From JAFEBO01 sp044221315 (GTDB taxonomy: Bacteria; Planctomycetota; Phycisphaerae; Phycisphaerales; UBA1924), in NCBI GenBank assembly GCA_044221315.1, contig JBGAPK010000001.1, positions 1-64,000 on the forward strand: 64,000 nucleotides of DNA, given 5' to 3'. The notes beneath the pieces were generated by a model. It was not told the origin of the DNA. It saw nothing but the letters and a program-made list of their open reading frames with translations, and searched no databases. Below are positions 16,965-25,994 of the stretch, one piece after another (position 1 is the first letter of the stretch; each line of letters opens with the position of its first letter). A program made the translations under genes and the position numbers.

Positions 16965-18002
16965 ATGTCGAACACCCCTGAGAATTCCGGAACATCCTCC
17001 TCGTTGCCGGGCGGTCCGATATCGATGGCGTTCAAAGGATTCCGCTGGCTCCGCGAAATCCCTGGGCAACTCGACGACGCCGCCCTGGCGCTTGAGGGCG
17101 CGAAGAAGGCGCTGGCGGATTCCATTTCGCAGATGCGGGCGGAGGCAGAAAAGATCTCGAGGCTTGAAGCCGAATCAGCTGAACTACGGAACCAAATCAA
17201 GGAACTGTCCGGCCGGCTCGTTCGGGATTCGCTGCGTGACCGTGCCGTGATCATGGAGCGGCTCGACGCACGGACGCCGGCAGCCCGCGGGCCGGCGACG
17301 ATTGATCGCGCGATGACTCTGAGCAACGCGTACGCGTCCCTGCGCACTCTCGCGCCCAGGGCGTACGACCTCTGGCGCCCGCTCATCGACGTCAACGCGC
17401 AGGCGTACGACGGATTTCCCATCGATTCGTGCAGTGTTCGCCATCACCCGATGGGCGAGCTGTTCCGCTGCTTTCTTCGAACGTATTGGGGAGGAAGGGC
17501 GCTTGATATCGGTTGCGGCCCGCAGCCGATGCCGTGGTATCTCGAGGGATACAACCCGGATGATCTCCACGGAATCGATCCGCTCGGGTCCGTCGGCGAC
17601 CATCCATTCCATTTCTTTCCGGGCGTTGCGGAGTTTCTTCCCTGGGCGGACGCGCAGTTCCGGCTGGTGGTTGTCGGCACATCGCTCGACCATGTTCTGC
17701 TGCTCGATCGCGCGCTCGCCGAGATACATCGTGTTCTTGAAAAACCGCACGGCCGCGCCGTGCTCTGGTTGGCGTTCGTTCCGGGCGCTGCGCCCTACGA
17801 CCCGTTCGCCTCCGAGCTGCGCGCGATCGACCGATTCCACCTCTTTCACTTTGACCGCGGCTGGTTTGAGGCGGCGATCGACCCGTGGTTCACGATCGAA
17901 GAGCAATTTGAACTGCGACCCCTCGACACAAGCGTGTACTATTCGCTCCGGCCTCGCGAGAACGTCGGACATTCCGTCCAGACATCGTCCGCGACCGGGT
18001 GA
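16965..18002 (+). CDS. Coiled-coil SAM-dependent methyltransferase
   Basis: The protein has 345 aa. Residues about 34-103 are predicted by eye to form a coiled coil (heptads through GAKKALADSISQMRAEAEK and LEAESAELRNQIKEL). A class I methyltransferase domain follows from about 165: motif I ALDIGCGPQP (179-188), an acidic GIDPL, FLPWADAQFRLVVVGTSLDHV and an ExHRVLEK helix. The target is unknown. Adjacent to Wzm/Wzt, it could methylate a sugar or cap the chain end, as WbdD does in O8/O9a systems, with the coiled coil as a spacer (inference). The ATG at 16965 has a GGAG box seven bases upstream. Confidence 0.82.
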   Translation: MSNTPENSGTSSSLPGGPISMAFKGFRWLREIPGQLDDAALALEGAKKALADSISQMRAEAEKISRLEAESAELRNQIKELSGRLVRDSLRDRAVIMERLDARTPAARGPATIDRAMTLSNAYASLRTLAPRAYDLWRPLIDVNAQAYDGFPIDSCSVRHHPMGELFRCFLRTYWGGRALDIGCGPQPMPWYLEGYNPDDLHGIDPLGSVGDHPFHFFPGVAEFLPWADAQFRLVVVGTSLDHVLLLDRALAEIHRVLEKPHGRAVLWLAFVPGAAPYDPFASELRAIDRFHLFHFDRGWFEAAIDPWFTIEEQFELRPLDTSVYYSLRPRENVGHSVQTSSATG

Positions 18003-18020
18003 TCAAGGAGGCCATTGGCC

Positions 18021-21000
18021 GTGTGTGGGATCGCGGGAGTACTCAATCTGCGCGGCCAAAGCCCTTCCCCCCGAATGCTGGGGGTCATGGCCGAGCGGCT
18101 GCATCACCGCGGTCCGGACGGGCGCGGGGTGTTCATCGACGGCCCTTGCGGACTCGCGCACGCGAGGCTGGCGATCCTCGACCCCGAGCGTGGCGTGCAA
18201 CCGATGCGAAACGCCCGGGAAACGCTGGCGATCACATACAACGGGGAGATCTACAACTCCCCCGAGCATCGAAGGCGGCTCGAGGCAAATGGCCATCATT
18301 TCCGCACAACGACCGATACCGAAGTAATCCTCGCCCTCTACGAGGAAGACGCGGACGGGTTTCTGAACAAACTCGAGGGCATTTTCGCTCTAGCGCTCTG
18401 GGATATGCAGCGCCGTCGGCTTGTGCTGGCCCGCGACTACATCGGGGTGAAGCCGCTCTACGTCTGGGAAGGGCCTGACGCGATCGTCTTTGGATCGGAA
18501 GTGAAGGCGATGCTCGCCGATCCGCGGGTTCCGTGCCGCGCAGATCAACGCGGGCTGATGGAAATCCTGACCATCCAGAACACGTTTCCGGGCCGGACCT
18601 GCTTCGAAGGAATCCGGATGCTCGAGGGTGGCGAGGTCCTTGTCGTTGAAGCGCAGGGCGCGAGGAATTCGCGCCGGTTCTGGTCTTTCGAGCGGGAGAA
18701 CCCGACCCGACTTAATGAGGCGGAAGCAGCCGAGCACTTGGGCCAACTGGTCGAGACGGTGGTGCGGGATCAGTTGCTCAGCGATGTCCCCGTCGCCTCC
18801 TATCTGTCGGGCGGCATGGACACCGGCATGATCGCGGCGCTCGCGAGGAAGAACCTTCCGGCGCTGCTGACGTTTAGTGGCGGCTTTGACCTGACCGGCG
18901 TCCCCGAGTCCATGCGGGGAGTCGACGAGCGGGAGGCCGCGGAACGATTGAGCGGCGTGCTCGGTACGGAGCATCACTTTCGTGAGATAGGGCCGGGGGA
19001 CCTGGCAGATAACTTTTCCCGAATCCTCTGGCACCTGGAGGAGCCCCGGGGCAGCACGTGCTACGCGCCGTGGATTATCGCCGCCGAGGCTGGTTCGCGG
19101 GTCAAAGTCGTTCTTTCGGGGCACGGGGGCGACGAGCTTTTTGCCGGCTACCACGCCCGCTATCTCCTTGCCGATTCGTACCGCGATCGCTGGGAGGATC
19201 GCTGGTTCGCGGTCGCGAATCACGTACTTCCGGCGGCGACTCTCGCGGAGTGCCTGAGCCCGGACTTTGCAACTGCCGAGCTGACAGACTGGCCGCGGCA
19301 AGCGTTTGACCGCTTCTGTTCGGCCAGTATCGGGCTGACTCCGGTTGAACGCGCGCAACACTTTGATCTTCTCGTGTACATGCAGGGATTGCTGCTCATC
19401 GAAGATAAGATCTCGATGGCGCATTCTCTCGAAAGCCGCGTGCCGCTGCTCGATCGGCGGCTTTTCCAGTTTGCCCGCTCCATGCCGAACGCCTGGAAGC
19501 TTGATCAGGCCTGCGGCAAGAGGATCTTGCGAACAGCAATGCGGGACGTGCTGCCAGCGGAGATTCTCGCACGGGGAAAAATGGGGTTCGGTCCACCCGA
19601 CGAGCATTACTACCGCACGTCGCTGCGTGAACTCTTCAAGGTGATTCTCCTCGATGTCGGCTTGGCCGACAGGGGCATCGTTCGCCGCGACGCGATCACG
19701 CTCGCGATTCAGGAGCACGACGAAGGCCGCCCCCGCTCCAGCACGTTGTGGACGCTTGCTTCGCTCGAATTGTGGCATCGGAACTTCATCGATCGGGCGG
19801 ATTCGCTCAGGGTGCGCGAAGAGCAGCCTCCGGCGACATCCACCAACGCAGCGGCGGCGGAAGCGGCCCCCATGCCGATCGTGCCGCTGGGCTCACCCTC
19901 CGAGCGACGGGTCAAGTTGAAGTTGCTGCAGCCCGGAGGTGCCGATGGACGCGTCCGCCGCCGGACACGTACGAAAGCCGGAGTGATGCGACTCGCGGGC
20001 AGACGTGGTCGCCCTGTACTAAGAGGCGGATTGGCGCTGGCCAAGAAGGTAAAGAAGATTCCCGGGCGAATGCTTCAGAGGTGCAGATGGGCCCTGCAGA
20101 AGTGCAGATCGGCACTGCGCGTCCCGATCGACCTCGTGTTGCCGCCGGGTTTCAAGGTGTATGCGCGAAACTGGTGGAAGCGAGGAACGGGAAAGTACGC
20201 CATCGAGACACGAGCCGAACTCGAGCGTCATCTCCCCACCGTCCCTCCCCCCGCCGAAGGTGAAGATCTTCGTATCTTCATGGGTCTGTACGCGACCGTG
20301 CAGCCGACATTCCTGATGCAACTCTGGCGCAGGCGGGGCGTGAATTGCCGGTATGAAACGCTGGATTGGAACCCGAATTTTCTCGCTCCCGATACCTTTC
20401 ACGGGGCGATGGGGCGCCCCGATATCTATCGGGAGCACGTACGGTTTGAGAACGGCGCCATACTTCCAGAAACGATGACGTTTTTCGACGACTACTCCGC
20501 GAGCGGCTGGCGCGATTTGCTGCTGGACCGCTGGAAATCGTACAACGTCTTTCATTTCGGCTGGTTCACGAGCTTTCTTCCCGACAACGCGGACGTGGAA
20601 TACCTGCGACGCTCCGGGCGTGCGGTCTACTTCCATTTTCGAGGATGCTTCATCCTCAGCCAGATCGCTGAGGAGTTTGCCTCCGCCGGCGGGGTTGAGG
20701 CGGCATGTGCGCACTGCAAGAAGATGGGATGGCGCGATGAATACTTCCGCCGGTTCCACAAGGCAACTTCGCACGCGAGCCGCGTCTTCGTCTCGACCCC
20801 GAACCTATGCCATTGCTCCCCGGCCTTCGAGTATGTCCCGCTCACGATTGAGCACTCGCTTGTCCACGCCCCGCCGGTTGAACACGAGGAAGGAACCGTG
20901 CGCATTGTTCACGCGGTCGGCGGGCCCGAGCGACACGGCGTGAAGGGGACCGATCACGTCCGTCGGGCGGTCGACACCCTACGGTCGGAGGGGTACGACG

Positions 21001-21425
21001 TTGACCTGAGCATTATCCACAGCACGACGCGCGCGCAGGCGGTCGAAGCCCTCCGCAAAGGGCACGTGCTCGTCGAGCAGCTCAACCTGGGTTCGTACGG
21101 AAACGTCGCGGTCGAGGGAATGGCCCACGGGCTGGCCGTGATTTCCTGCGTGCACGAAAGCGTCGCCCACCTGACGCCGGGATGCCCGATCGTTGCGGCA
21201 GACCCGCTGACGGTAACCGATCGCCTGCGGGAAGTCGTCTCAAACGTCCAGTACCGGCGTGACGTCGGCAGGCGTTGCTACGAGTTCGTGCGGAGTTTTC
21301 ATTCGAACGAGGCGGTCGCGGACCATCTCCTGCGGATTTACAAGGCAGACCTTGGTTGGGGTGAGCCCGCCGGGCGCAATACGATCGGCACCAGCACTCC
21401 ATTCCATGGCACCAACGGCCGCTAA
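18021..21425 (+). CDS. Asparagine synthase-like amidotransferase fused to a GT-B glycosyltransferase
   Basis: The protein has 1134 aa. Residues 1 to about 600 are a complete AsnB-like enzyme: Cys2 nucleophile (CGIAGVLNLRG), RGPDGRG, YNGEIYNS, an ATP loop S263-G-G-M-D-T268 (Thr replaces the usual final Ser) and LSGHGGDELFAGYHARY. A very basic linker (about 625-720, many Arg/Lys) leads to a GT-B glycosyltransferase (about 748-1125) with C896-x2-C899, a KGTDHV motif and VEGMAHGLAVISC. GTG at 18021 is the start because AAGGAGG (18005-18011) is well spaced from it and it places Cys at position 2. The TTG at 18015 is too close to that box. The likely role is to amidate an acidic sugar and transfer it (inference). 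Confidence 0.88.
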   Translation: MCGIAGVLNLRGQSPSPRMLGVMAERLHHRGPDGRGVFIDGPCGLAHARLAILDPERGVQPMRNARETLAITYNGEIYNSPEHRRRLEANGHHFRTTTDTEVILALYEEDADGFLNKLEGIFALALWDMQRRRLVLARDYIGVKPLYVWEGPDAIVFGSEVKAMLADPRVPCRADQRGLMEILTIQNTFPGRTCFEGIRMLEGGEVLVVEAQGARNSRRFWSFERENPTRLNEAEAAEHLGQLVETVVRDQLLSDVPVASYLSGGMDTGMIAALARKNLPALLTFSGGFDLTGVPESMRGVDEREAAERLSGVLGTEHHFREIGPGDLADNFSRILWHLEEPRGSTCYAPWIIAAEAGSRVKVVLSGHGGDELFAGYHARYLLADSYRDRWEDRWFAVANHVLPAATLAECLSPDFATAELTDWPRQAFDRFCSASIGLTPVERAQHFDLLVYMQGLLLIEDKISMAHSLESRVPLLDRRLFQFARSMPNAWKLDQACGKRILRTAMRDVLPAEILARGKMGFGPPDEHYYRTSLRELFKVILLDVGLADRGIVRRDAITLAIQEHDEGRPRSSTLWTLASLELWHRNFIDRADSLRVREEQPPATSTNAAAAEAAPMPIVPLGSPSERRVKLKLLQPGGADGRVRRRTRTKAGVMRLAGRRGRPVLRGGLALAKKVKKIPGRMLQRCRWALQKCRSALRVPIDLVLPPGFKVYARNWWKRGTGKYAIETRAELERHLPTVPPPAEGEDLRIFMGLYATVQPTFLMQLWRRRGVNCRYETLDWNPNFLAPDTFHGAMGRPDIYREHVRFENGAILPETMTFFDDYSASGWRDLLLDRWKSYNVFHFGWFTSFLPDNADVEYLRRSGRAVYFHFRGCFILSQIAEEFASAGGVEAACAHCKKMGWRDEYFRRFHKATSHASRVFVSTPNLCHCSPAFEYVPLTIEHSLVHAPPVEHEEGTVRIVHAVGGPERHGVKGTDHVRRAVDTLRSEGYDVDLSIIHSTTRAQAVEALRKGHVLVEQLNLGSYGNVAVEGMAHGLAVISCVHESVAHLTPGCPIVAADPLTVTDRLREVVSNVQYRRDVGRRCYEFVRSFHSNEAVADHLLRIYKADLGWGEPAGRNTIGTSTPFHGTNGR

Positions 21426-23916
21426 TTTGTGCAAGGTCATCCACGCGCCCTTCGACGTCGGGAGCAACGCCGCTCATCTTGCGCGGGCAGAGCGGGACCT
21501 GGGCTTTGACTCCTCGACCCTTGTCTATTTCCAGCAGTGGTTCGGATTCAAGTCGGACCGCAATCTCAAGCTCAAGCCCGGAGCGGATCCGATGCGTTCC
21601 CCCCGGTGGTGGCTGGAAATGCTCCGCGTGGCCCGCACTGCAGACGTGCTGCATTTCAATTTCGGGGGCAGCTTCCTGAACGACGTGGGGCGCGGCCGCG
21701 TCTACCCGGACCTGCCCGTCTGGCGCCGGCTTGGGATTCGCACGTTTGTCAGCTTTCAGGGGTGCGACAGCCGCCTTTCCGATTTCTCCACCAAAGAGTT
21801 TAAGGTCAACGCGTGCGAGAATTGCCGCAGTCGGCCGTATTGCCGCTCGACCTACGACACTTTTCGAAGGGAATGTCTTGATCGGGTCGGCGCTCTCTTC
21901 GACGGAGTGTTCGCGGTCAATCCGGATCTGATGCACAACATCCCGGGCGCGAAGTTCCTGCCGTATTCAAACTGCGATATCCGCGATTGGACCCCGCCCC
22001 AGGGGTACTCGCAATCGCACCCGGGCCCTGTCCGGGTGCTTCACGCGCCGACGTGGCGGGAAATCAAGGGCAGCGACTACATCATCGGCGCCATCGAAGC
22101 TCTCAAGGCCGAGGGTGAGAATGTCGAACTGGTACTGGTCGAAAAGATCCCGCACGACAAGGTCCGCGCGATCTATGAATCGGCCGACATCCTCGTGGAT
22201 CAGGTGCTCGTCGGGTGGTACGGCGGGCTTGCGGTCGAATTGATGGCGCTCGGCAAGCCGGTGGTCGCGTACATCCGTGAGCGAGACCTCAAGTTTGTTC
22301 CGGCGGCGATGCGGGACCAACTGCCCGTCGTGAGCGCCGACCCGTCCACGATCAAGGAGGTCATCCGGAAGCTCGTCCGCGATGTCGAACTTCGCAGGAG
22401 CCTTGCCGAGCGATCCCGCAGATTTGTGGAAGACTGGCATGATCCGAAAAAGGTGGCGGAGATCACGACGAAGGCGTACCGGGCGGCGCTGGATGCGCGG
22501 CCGTTGCCCCTGCCCGAGCGCGGCAAGACGCTCTGGCGCATGGCGAAGCACACCGCCAGGCCGCTCGCAAAGCTCTATGTGCAGCAATCGCCGTTTCACG
22601 GGGCGGTCCGGCGGCTTTCTCGGGGCGCGGCGGCGGCGGCGATCTATGCTTCGCTTCCCCTCGTCCGGCTCGCGGGCGCGCTAAGGCTCTGGATCGGTAG
22701 ACCGTCGTCGGTGTGGGGCACCGTGCCGATTCTGACGCTTCCGCTCCTGTCGCGGGGCGACCGGGTGCTCGGTTTCAGGTCGCGCACGTCAGTCTATTCG
22801 GTGTATTACATCACGCAGTCGTTCGATTCAATACACCAGAACCGGATCAACTGGCTGTGCCGGCGTGCACCTTCGCTGCTCGAGGCGTACTACCGCCTCG
22901 TCCTGCTGGTTTCGCTCTTCCGCCACGATGTCTTTCACTACTTCAATGATCAGGGCTTCGTCGAGCGCGACGGGCGCTTCGGCATCAACCCCAAGGAACT
23001 GAAGTGGCTCCGGTTGGCCGGAAAACGCCTGTACCTGTACGCGTACGGGGCCGATGTGCGGACCCGCAACGCCACGCTGGCGCTGGGAAAGTACAACTGC
23101 TGCACCAATTGCAACGCGGTCGGCAAGCACTGCATCTGCGACGATAGGGTCGGCGCCGAGAAGCAGGCGCTCTACAGAAAGTACGCGACGGGTCTCTGCT
23201 CGATGGGCGACATGATGACGTATGTGCCCGGCGCCCGCGATCTGCACTACTGGCCCTTCGACACCGCGACCCGCCCCTTCGTCGGCGCGACATGGGACGG
23301 CCGGTCGCCGCTGAAAATTCTGCACGTCCCCAATCACGAATGGGCCAAGGGCAGCGACTATCTGAGGCGGGCCCTCGCCGCGCTCAAAGCCCGGGGAATT
23401 GAGTACACGCTCGTGCAGGTTCAGGGCAAGCCCAACACGGAGGTCCTCCGGCTGATGTCGGAGGCCGACATCATCGCCGACCAGTTCCTGATCGGCTGGC
23501 TTGGCTACACGGCGCTCGAGGCGATGGCGCTCGGCAAGGTTGTGCTCTGCTACATCCGCGACCGCTCGATGCTCCCCGCGGAACGCGAATGTCCGATTGT
23601 CTCCGCCAATCCGGACACGCTCGAGCATGTGCTTGCCGAGGTCGCCGCGTGGGACCGCGCTCGATTCGAGACTCTCGGCTCGGCCGGGCGCCGGTACATC
23701 GAACGTCATTACTCCGTCGATGCCGTCGCGGCACGTGTCGGACAAATGTATCTCGAAACGGCCTCCTTCCCCTTGCCGACGCGCCGAGCAATCGAGCGTG
23801 GCATTTCCCAAATCACGCTGCCACCGGCGCACGCACCGGTATCGGCGCTGCCGCCGCCCGCGCGCCGTGACGTGCTGGTGGAACTTCCGCTCGCGCCGAC
23901 CACAACTCCAACCTGA
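21406..23916 (+). CDS. Tandem double glycosyltransferase (two GT-B units)
   Basis: The protein has 836 aa and holds two related GT-B enzymes in one chain. Unit one (about 1-400) has FQGCDSR, a Cys cluster C137-x2-C140-x5-C146, HAPTWREIKGSDYI and DQVLVGWYGGLAVELMALGKP. Unit two (about 440-810) has YAYGADVRTR, the cluster C565-C566-x2-C569-x6-C576-x-C578, VPNHEWAKGSDYL and DQFLIGWLGYTALEAMALGK. Both units match the glycosyltransferase at 23923 and the tail of the preceding gene, so they are products of local duplication. ATG at 21406 overlaps the previous gene by 20 bases. TTG at 21427, just after that stop, is an alternative. Two successive sugar additions by one polypeptide is the natural inference. 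Confidence 0.85.
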   Translation: MAPTAANLCKVIHAPFDVGSNAAHLARAERDLGFDSSTLVYFQQWFGFKSDRNLKLKPGADPMRSPRWWLEMLRVARTADVLHFNFGGSFLNDVGRGRVYPDLPVWRRLGIRTFVSFQGCDSRLSDFSTKEFKVNACENCRSRPYCRSTYDTFRRECLDRVGALFDGVFAVNPDLMHNIPGAKFLPYSNCDIRDWTPPQGYSQSHPGPVRVLHAPTWREIKGSDYIIGAIEALKAEGENVELVLVEKIPHDKVRAIYESADILVDQVLVGWYGGLAVELMALGKPVVAYIRERDLKFVPAAMRDQLPVVSADPSTIKEVIRKLVRDVELRRSLAERSRRFVEDWHDPKKVAEITTKAYRAALDARPLPLPERGKTLWRMAKHTARPLAKLYVQQSPFHGAVRRLSRGAAAAAIYASLPLVRLAGALRLWIGRPSSVWGTVPILTLPLLSRGDRVLGFRSRTSVYSVYYITQSFDSIHQNRINWLCRRAPSLLEAYYRLVLLVSLFRHDVFHYFNDQGFVERDGRFGINPKELKWLRLAGKRLYLYAYGADVRTRNATLALGKYNCCTNCNAVGKHCICDDRVGAEKQALYRKYATGLCSMGDMMTYVPGARDLHYWPFDTATRPFVGATWDGRSPLKILHVPNHEWAKGSDYLRRALAALKARGIEYTLVQVQGKPNTEVLRLMSEADIIADQFLIGWLGYTALEAMALGKVVLCYIRDRSMLPAERECPIVSANPDTLEHVLAEVAAWDRARFETLGSAGRRYIERHYSVDAVAARVGQMYLETASFPLPTRRAIERGISQITLPPAHAPVSALPPPARRDVLVELPLAPTTTPT

Positions 23917-23922
23917 CAAGGC

Positions 23923-25146
23923 ATGCCCGAGTTCCTTCGCAGGCTCGTCAAGTGGTTCATGCACGCGGGAATCGCGGCGGCCCTGATCGCGTGCCTGCCG
24001 GTGCTCGCACCGCGTGCGGCTCTGAGGCGCCGGGCAATCACTCGCGGCGCCCCGGTCCGGAGCCTGTGGGCCGGGACGCCGATCATCACTCTTCCCGTCA
24101 AGGCCCGCGCGGAACGGTTGCTGGGCGTTGAGGCCGACACGCTTGTCTATCGGTGTTTCATCCTGACCGATCAGTTCACATACGCGCTGGACCGGTGGTA
24201 TGCACGCCGGTGGTTGCGTCCGGGGCTGTATTTCGCCGTGTATCTTTGGGCGGTCTGGAAATACGACCGCCTGCATCACTTCTGCTCCGCCGGTTTGCTC
24301 CCGGAACGAAGAGCTTGGCTGTTCAATCCATTCGAACTGTGGTTCGGACGCCTGCTCGGCAAGGAACTGTTTTTCTGGACGTACGGGGCGGACGTCCGCA
24401 CCCGGGCCGCGACTCGCGCGCTGGGCGAGCCCAACTGCTGCACCCGCTGCCCGGCCCCGGGAAAGCACTGCATCTGCGACACCGATCTGGGAGCGCTCAA
24501 TCAGCGCCGCCTCGCGCGTTCCGCGACTTCGATCATGTCCATGGGTGACATGATCCACTACACCCCTGCGGCGCGCCGCGATCTGTTCTATTGGCCGCTC
24601 GATCTGGCAGCCGAAGGCGGCTCGCGGTACCGCCCAGCTCCTCCCGCGACAGGACCCGCCCGCCCGCTCCGCGTCGTTCATGCGGCCAATCACCGGTTCT
24701 TCAAGGGAACCGACGACCTGATCGCCGCCGCCGAATCTCTGCGGGAACGCGGGATCGCGATAGAACTCGTCCTCGTCGAGGGCATGCCGAACGCGCAAGC
24801 ACTCGAAATCTACCGCTCGGCCGACGTCGTGTTCGACCAGTGCCTGATCGGGTTTCACGGCTATTTTGCAATCGAAGCGATGGCGATGGCCAAACCCGTC
24901 ATGTGCTTCATCCGCGACCCGGGCGCCTATCTCCTCGATCCGGACTCTTGCCCGATCGTGCGTACGACCAAGAGCCGTATCGCCGACGACTTGGCCGCGC
25001 TTACGTCCGATCGTGCCAAACTCCGGGAGATCGGGCTACGGTCCCGAGCGTATATCGAGCAGCACTTTACGGTTGCGGCGTTCTCAGAACGGCTTCACCG
25101 GGCGTACCTCGACTTGGGCGCCCTTTCCAGCGGAACACACCGATGA
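23923..25146 (+). CDS. Glycosyltransferase with Cys-cluster insertion
   Basis: The protein has 407 aa. A hydrophobic N-terminal stretch (about 12-32) could anchor it to the membrane. The body is closely similar in layout to the second unit of the preceding gene: YGADVRTR, cluster C172-C173-x2-C176-x6-C183-x-C185, MSMGDMIHYTP, HAANHRFFKGTDDL and DQCLIGFHGYFAIEAMAMAKP. It probably belongs to the same GT4-related family, and the donor and acceptor are unknown. The Cys cluster suggests a bound metal ion in the acceptor domain (inference). It starts 6 bases after the previous stop, with no strong ribosome-binding site, and overlaps the next gene by 4 bases (ATGA). Confidence 0.83.
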   Translation: MPEFLRRLVKWFMHAGIAAALIACLPVLAPRAALRRRAITRGAPVRSLWAGTPIITLPVKARAERLLGVEADTLVYRCFILTDQFTYALDRWYARRWLRPGLYFAVYLWAVWKYDRLHHFCSAGLLPERRAWLFNPFELWFGRLLGKELFFWTYGADVRTRAATRALGEPNCCTRCPAPGKHCICDTDLGALNQRRLARSATSIMSMGDMIHYTPAARRDLFYWPLDLAAEGGSRYRPAPPATGPARPLRVVHAANHRFFKGTDDLIAAAESLRERGIAIELVLVEGMPNAQALEIYRSADVVFDQCLIGFHGYFAIEAMAMAKPVMCFIRDPGAYLLDPDSCPIVRTTKSRIADDLAALTSDRAKLREIGLRSRAYIEQHFTVAAFSERLHRAYLDLGALSSGTHR

Positions 25147-25994
25147 AGATCGCGGTTTACGGCTCTGGAGGATTTGTCGGCACGAGGCTTTGCGCCCGGT
25201 TGCGTGAAGCGGGCCACGAGATCTTCGGCTCCGACCCGCGTCAGGGCGCCGAGGAAATGGCCGACCCACCCGCAGGACTCGATTCCGTTGTCTTCCTCGC
25301 CCAGTCGCACAATTACCGAAACGTCCCCGCTATGGCGTGGCACGTCTTCCAGACCAACGAAGTCCTCGCGCTTCGAGTCGCGACCAAGGCCGCGGAAGGC
25401 GGCGCGAAGAGGTTTGTGTACGCCTCCACCGGAAGCGTTTACGCGCCGAGTTTCGCGCCCCTGAGCGAAGACGGTCCGCTCCGGCGCGACGATTACTACG
25501 CCCTCAGCAAGGTCCATGCGGAGGAGGCGCTTGCGCTTCTCCGTGACCGGATCGAGGTCGTTCTGGTCCGCCCGTTCGGGATCTACGGCCCCGGGCAACA
25601 GGGGATGCTCGTCGCGAATCTGCTCGCCAGCATCCGCGAGGGAAAGCCGATCACGCTCGAACCAAATCCGCGCGATCCGGCTGACGGTCGAGGCCGGCGG
25701 ATGTCGCTTTGCTACGTGGACGATTCCGCCGCGATTTTCGCCAGACTTGCGGAATGCGGCGGGCCGCCGATCGTAAACCTTGCCGGGGAAGAGGCCGTAT
25801 CCATCGCAGAACTCTCGACAAAGCTCGGCGAACTTGCAGGGAAGAGTCCGCAATTCGTGGCAGGTTCCAGGGCCCGCACGGGCGATCTGATCGCCGACCT
25901 GACACTCCTCCGCAAGAGCGTTTCACCGCGTTTCACCCCGCTGGCCGCGGGGCTCGAGCGCACCGTCAACGCTGCTATGGGAAAACCCGTTTGA
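25143..25994 (+). CDS. NAD-dependent epimerase/dehydratase (SDR)
   Basis: The protein has 283 aa. It begins KIAVYGSGGFVGTRL, a nucleotide-binding glycine motif of the extended SDR type (GxxGFxG), continues with ASTGSVYAPSFAPL, and has the YYALSKVHAEEAL segment with the catalytic Y-x3-K, then RPFGIYGPGQQGML. It is shorter than many UDP-sugar epimerases. Substrate is unknown, but it lies between glycosyltransferase genes and likely supplies a modified nucleotide sugar. The ATG at 25143 overlaps the previous stop, and its own stop overlaps the next start, so it is tightly coupled in the operon. Confidence 0.85.
   Translation: MKIAVYGSGGFVGTRLCARLREAGHEIFGSDPRQGAEEMADPPAGLDSVVFLAQSHNYRNVPAMAWHVFQTNEVLALRVATKAAEGGAKRFVYASTGSVYAPSFAPLSEDGPLRRDDYYALSKVHAEEALALLRDRIEVVLVRPFGIYGPGQQGMLVANLLASIREGKPITLEPNPRDPADGRGRRMSLCYVDDSAAIFARLAECGGPPIVNLAGEEAVSIAELSTKLGELAGKSPQFVAGSRARTGDLIADLTLLRKSVSPRFTPLAAGLERTVNAAMGKPV

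Noticed and set aside
22828..24858. Minus-strand open frame of 676 codons
   Set aside because: It lies antisense to the tandem glycosyltransferase and the next gene. Its composition is typical of the reverse complement of a GC-rich gene, without domains.
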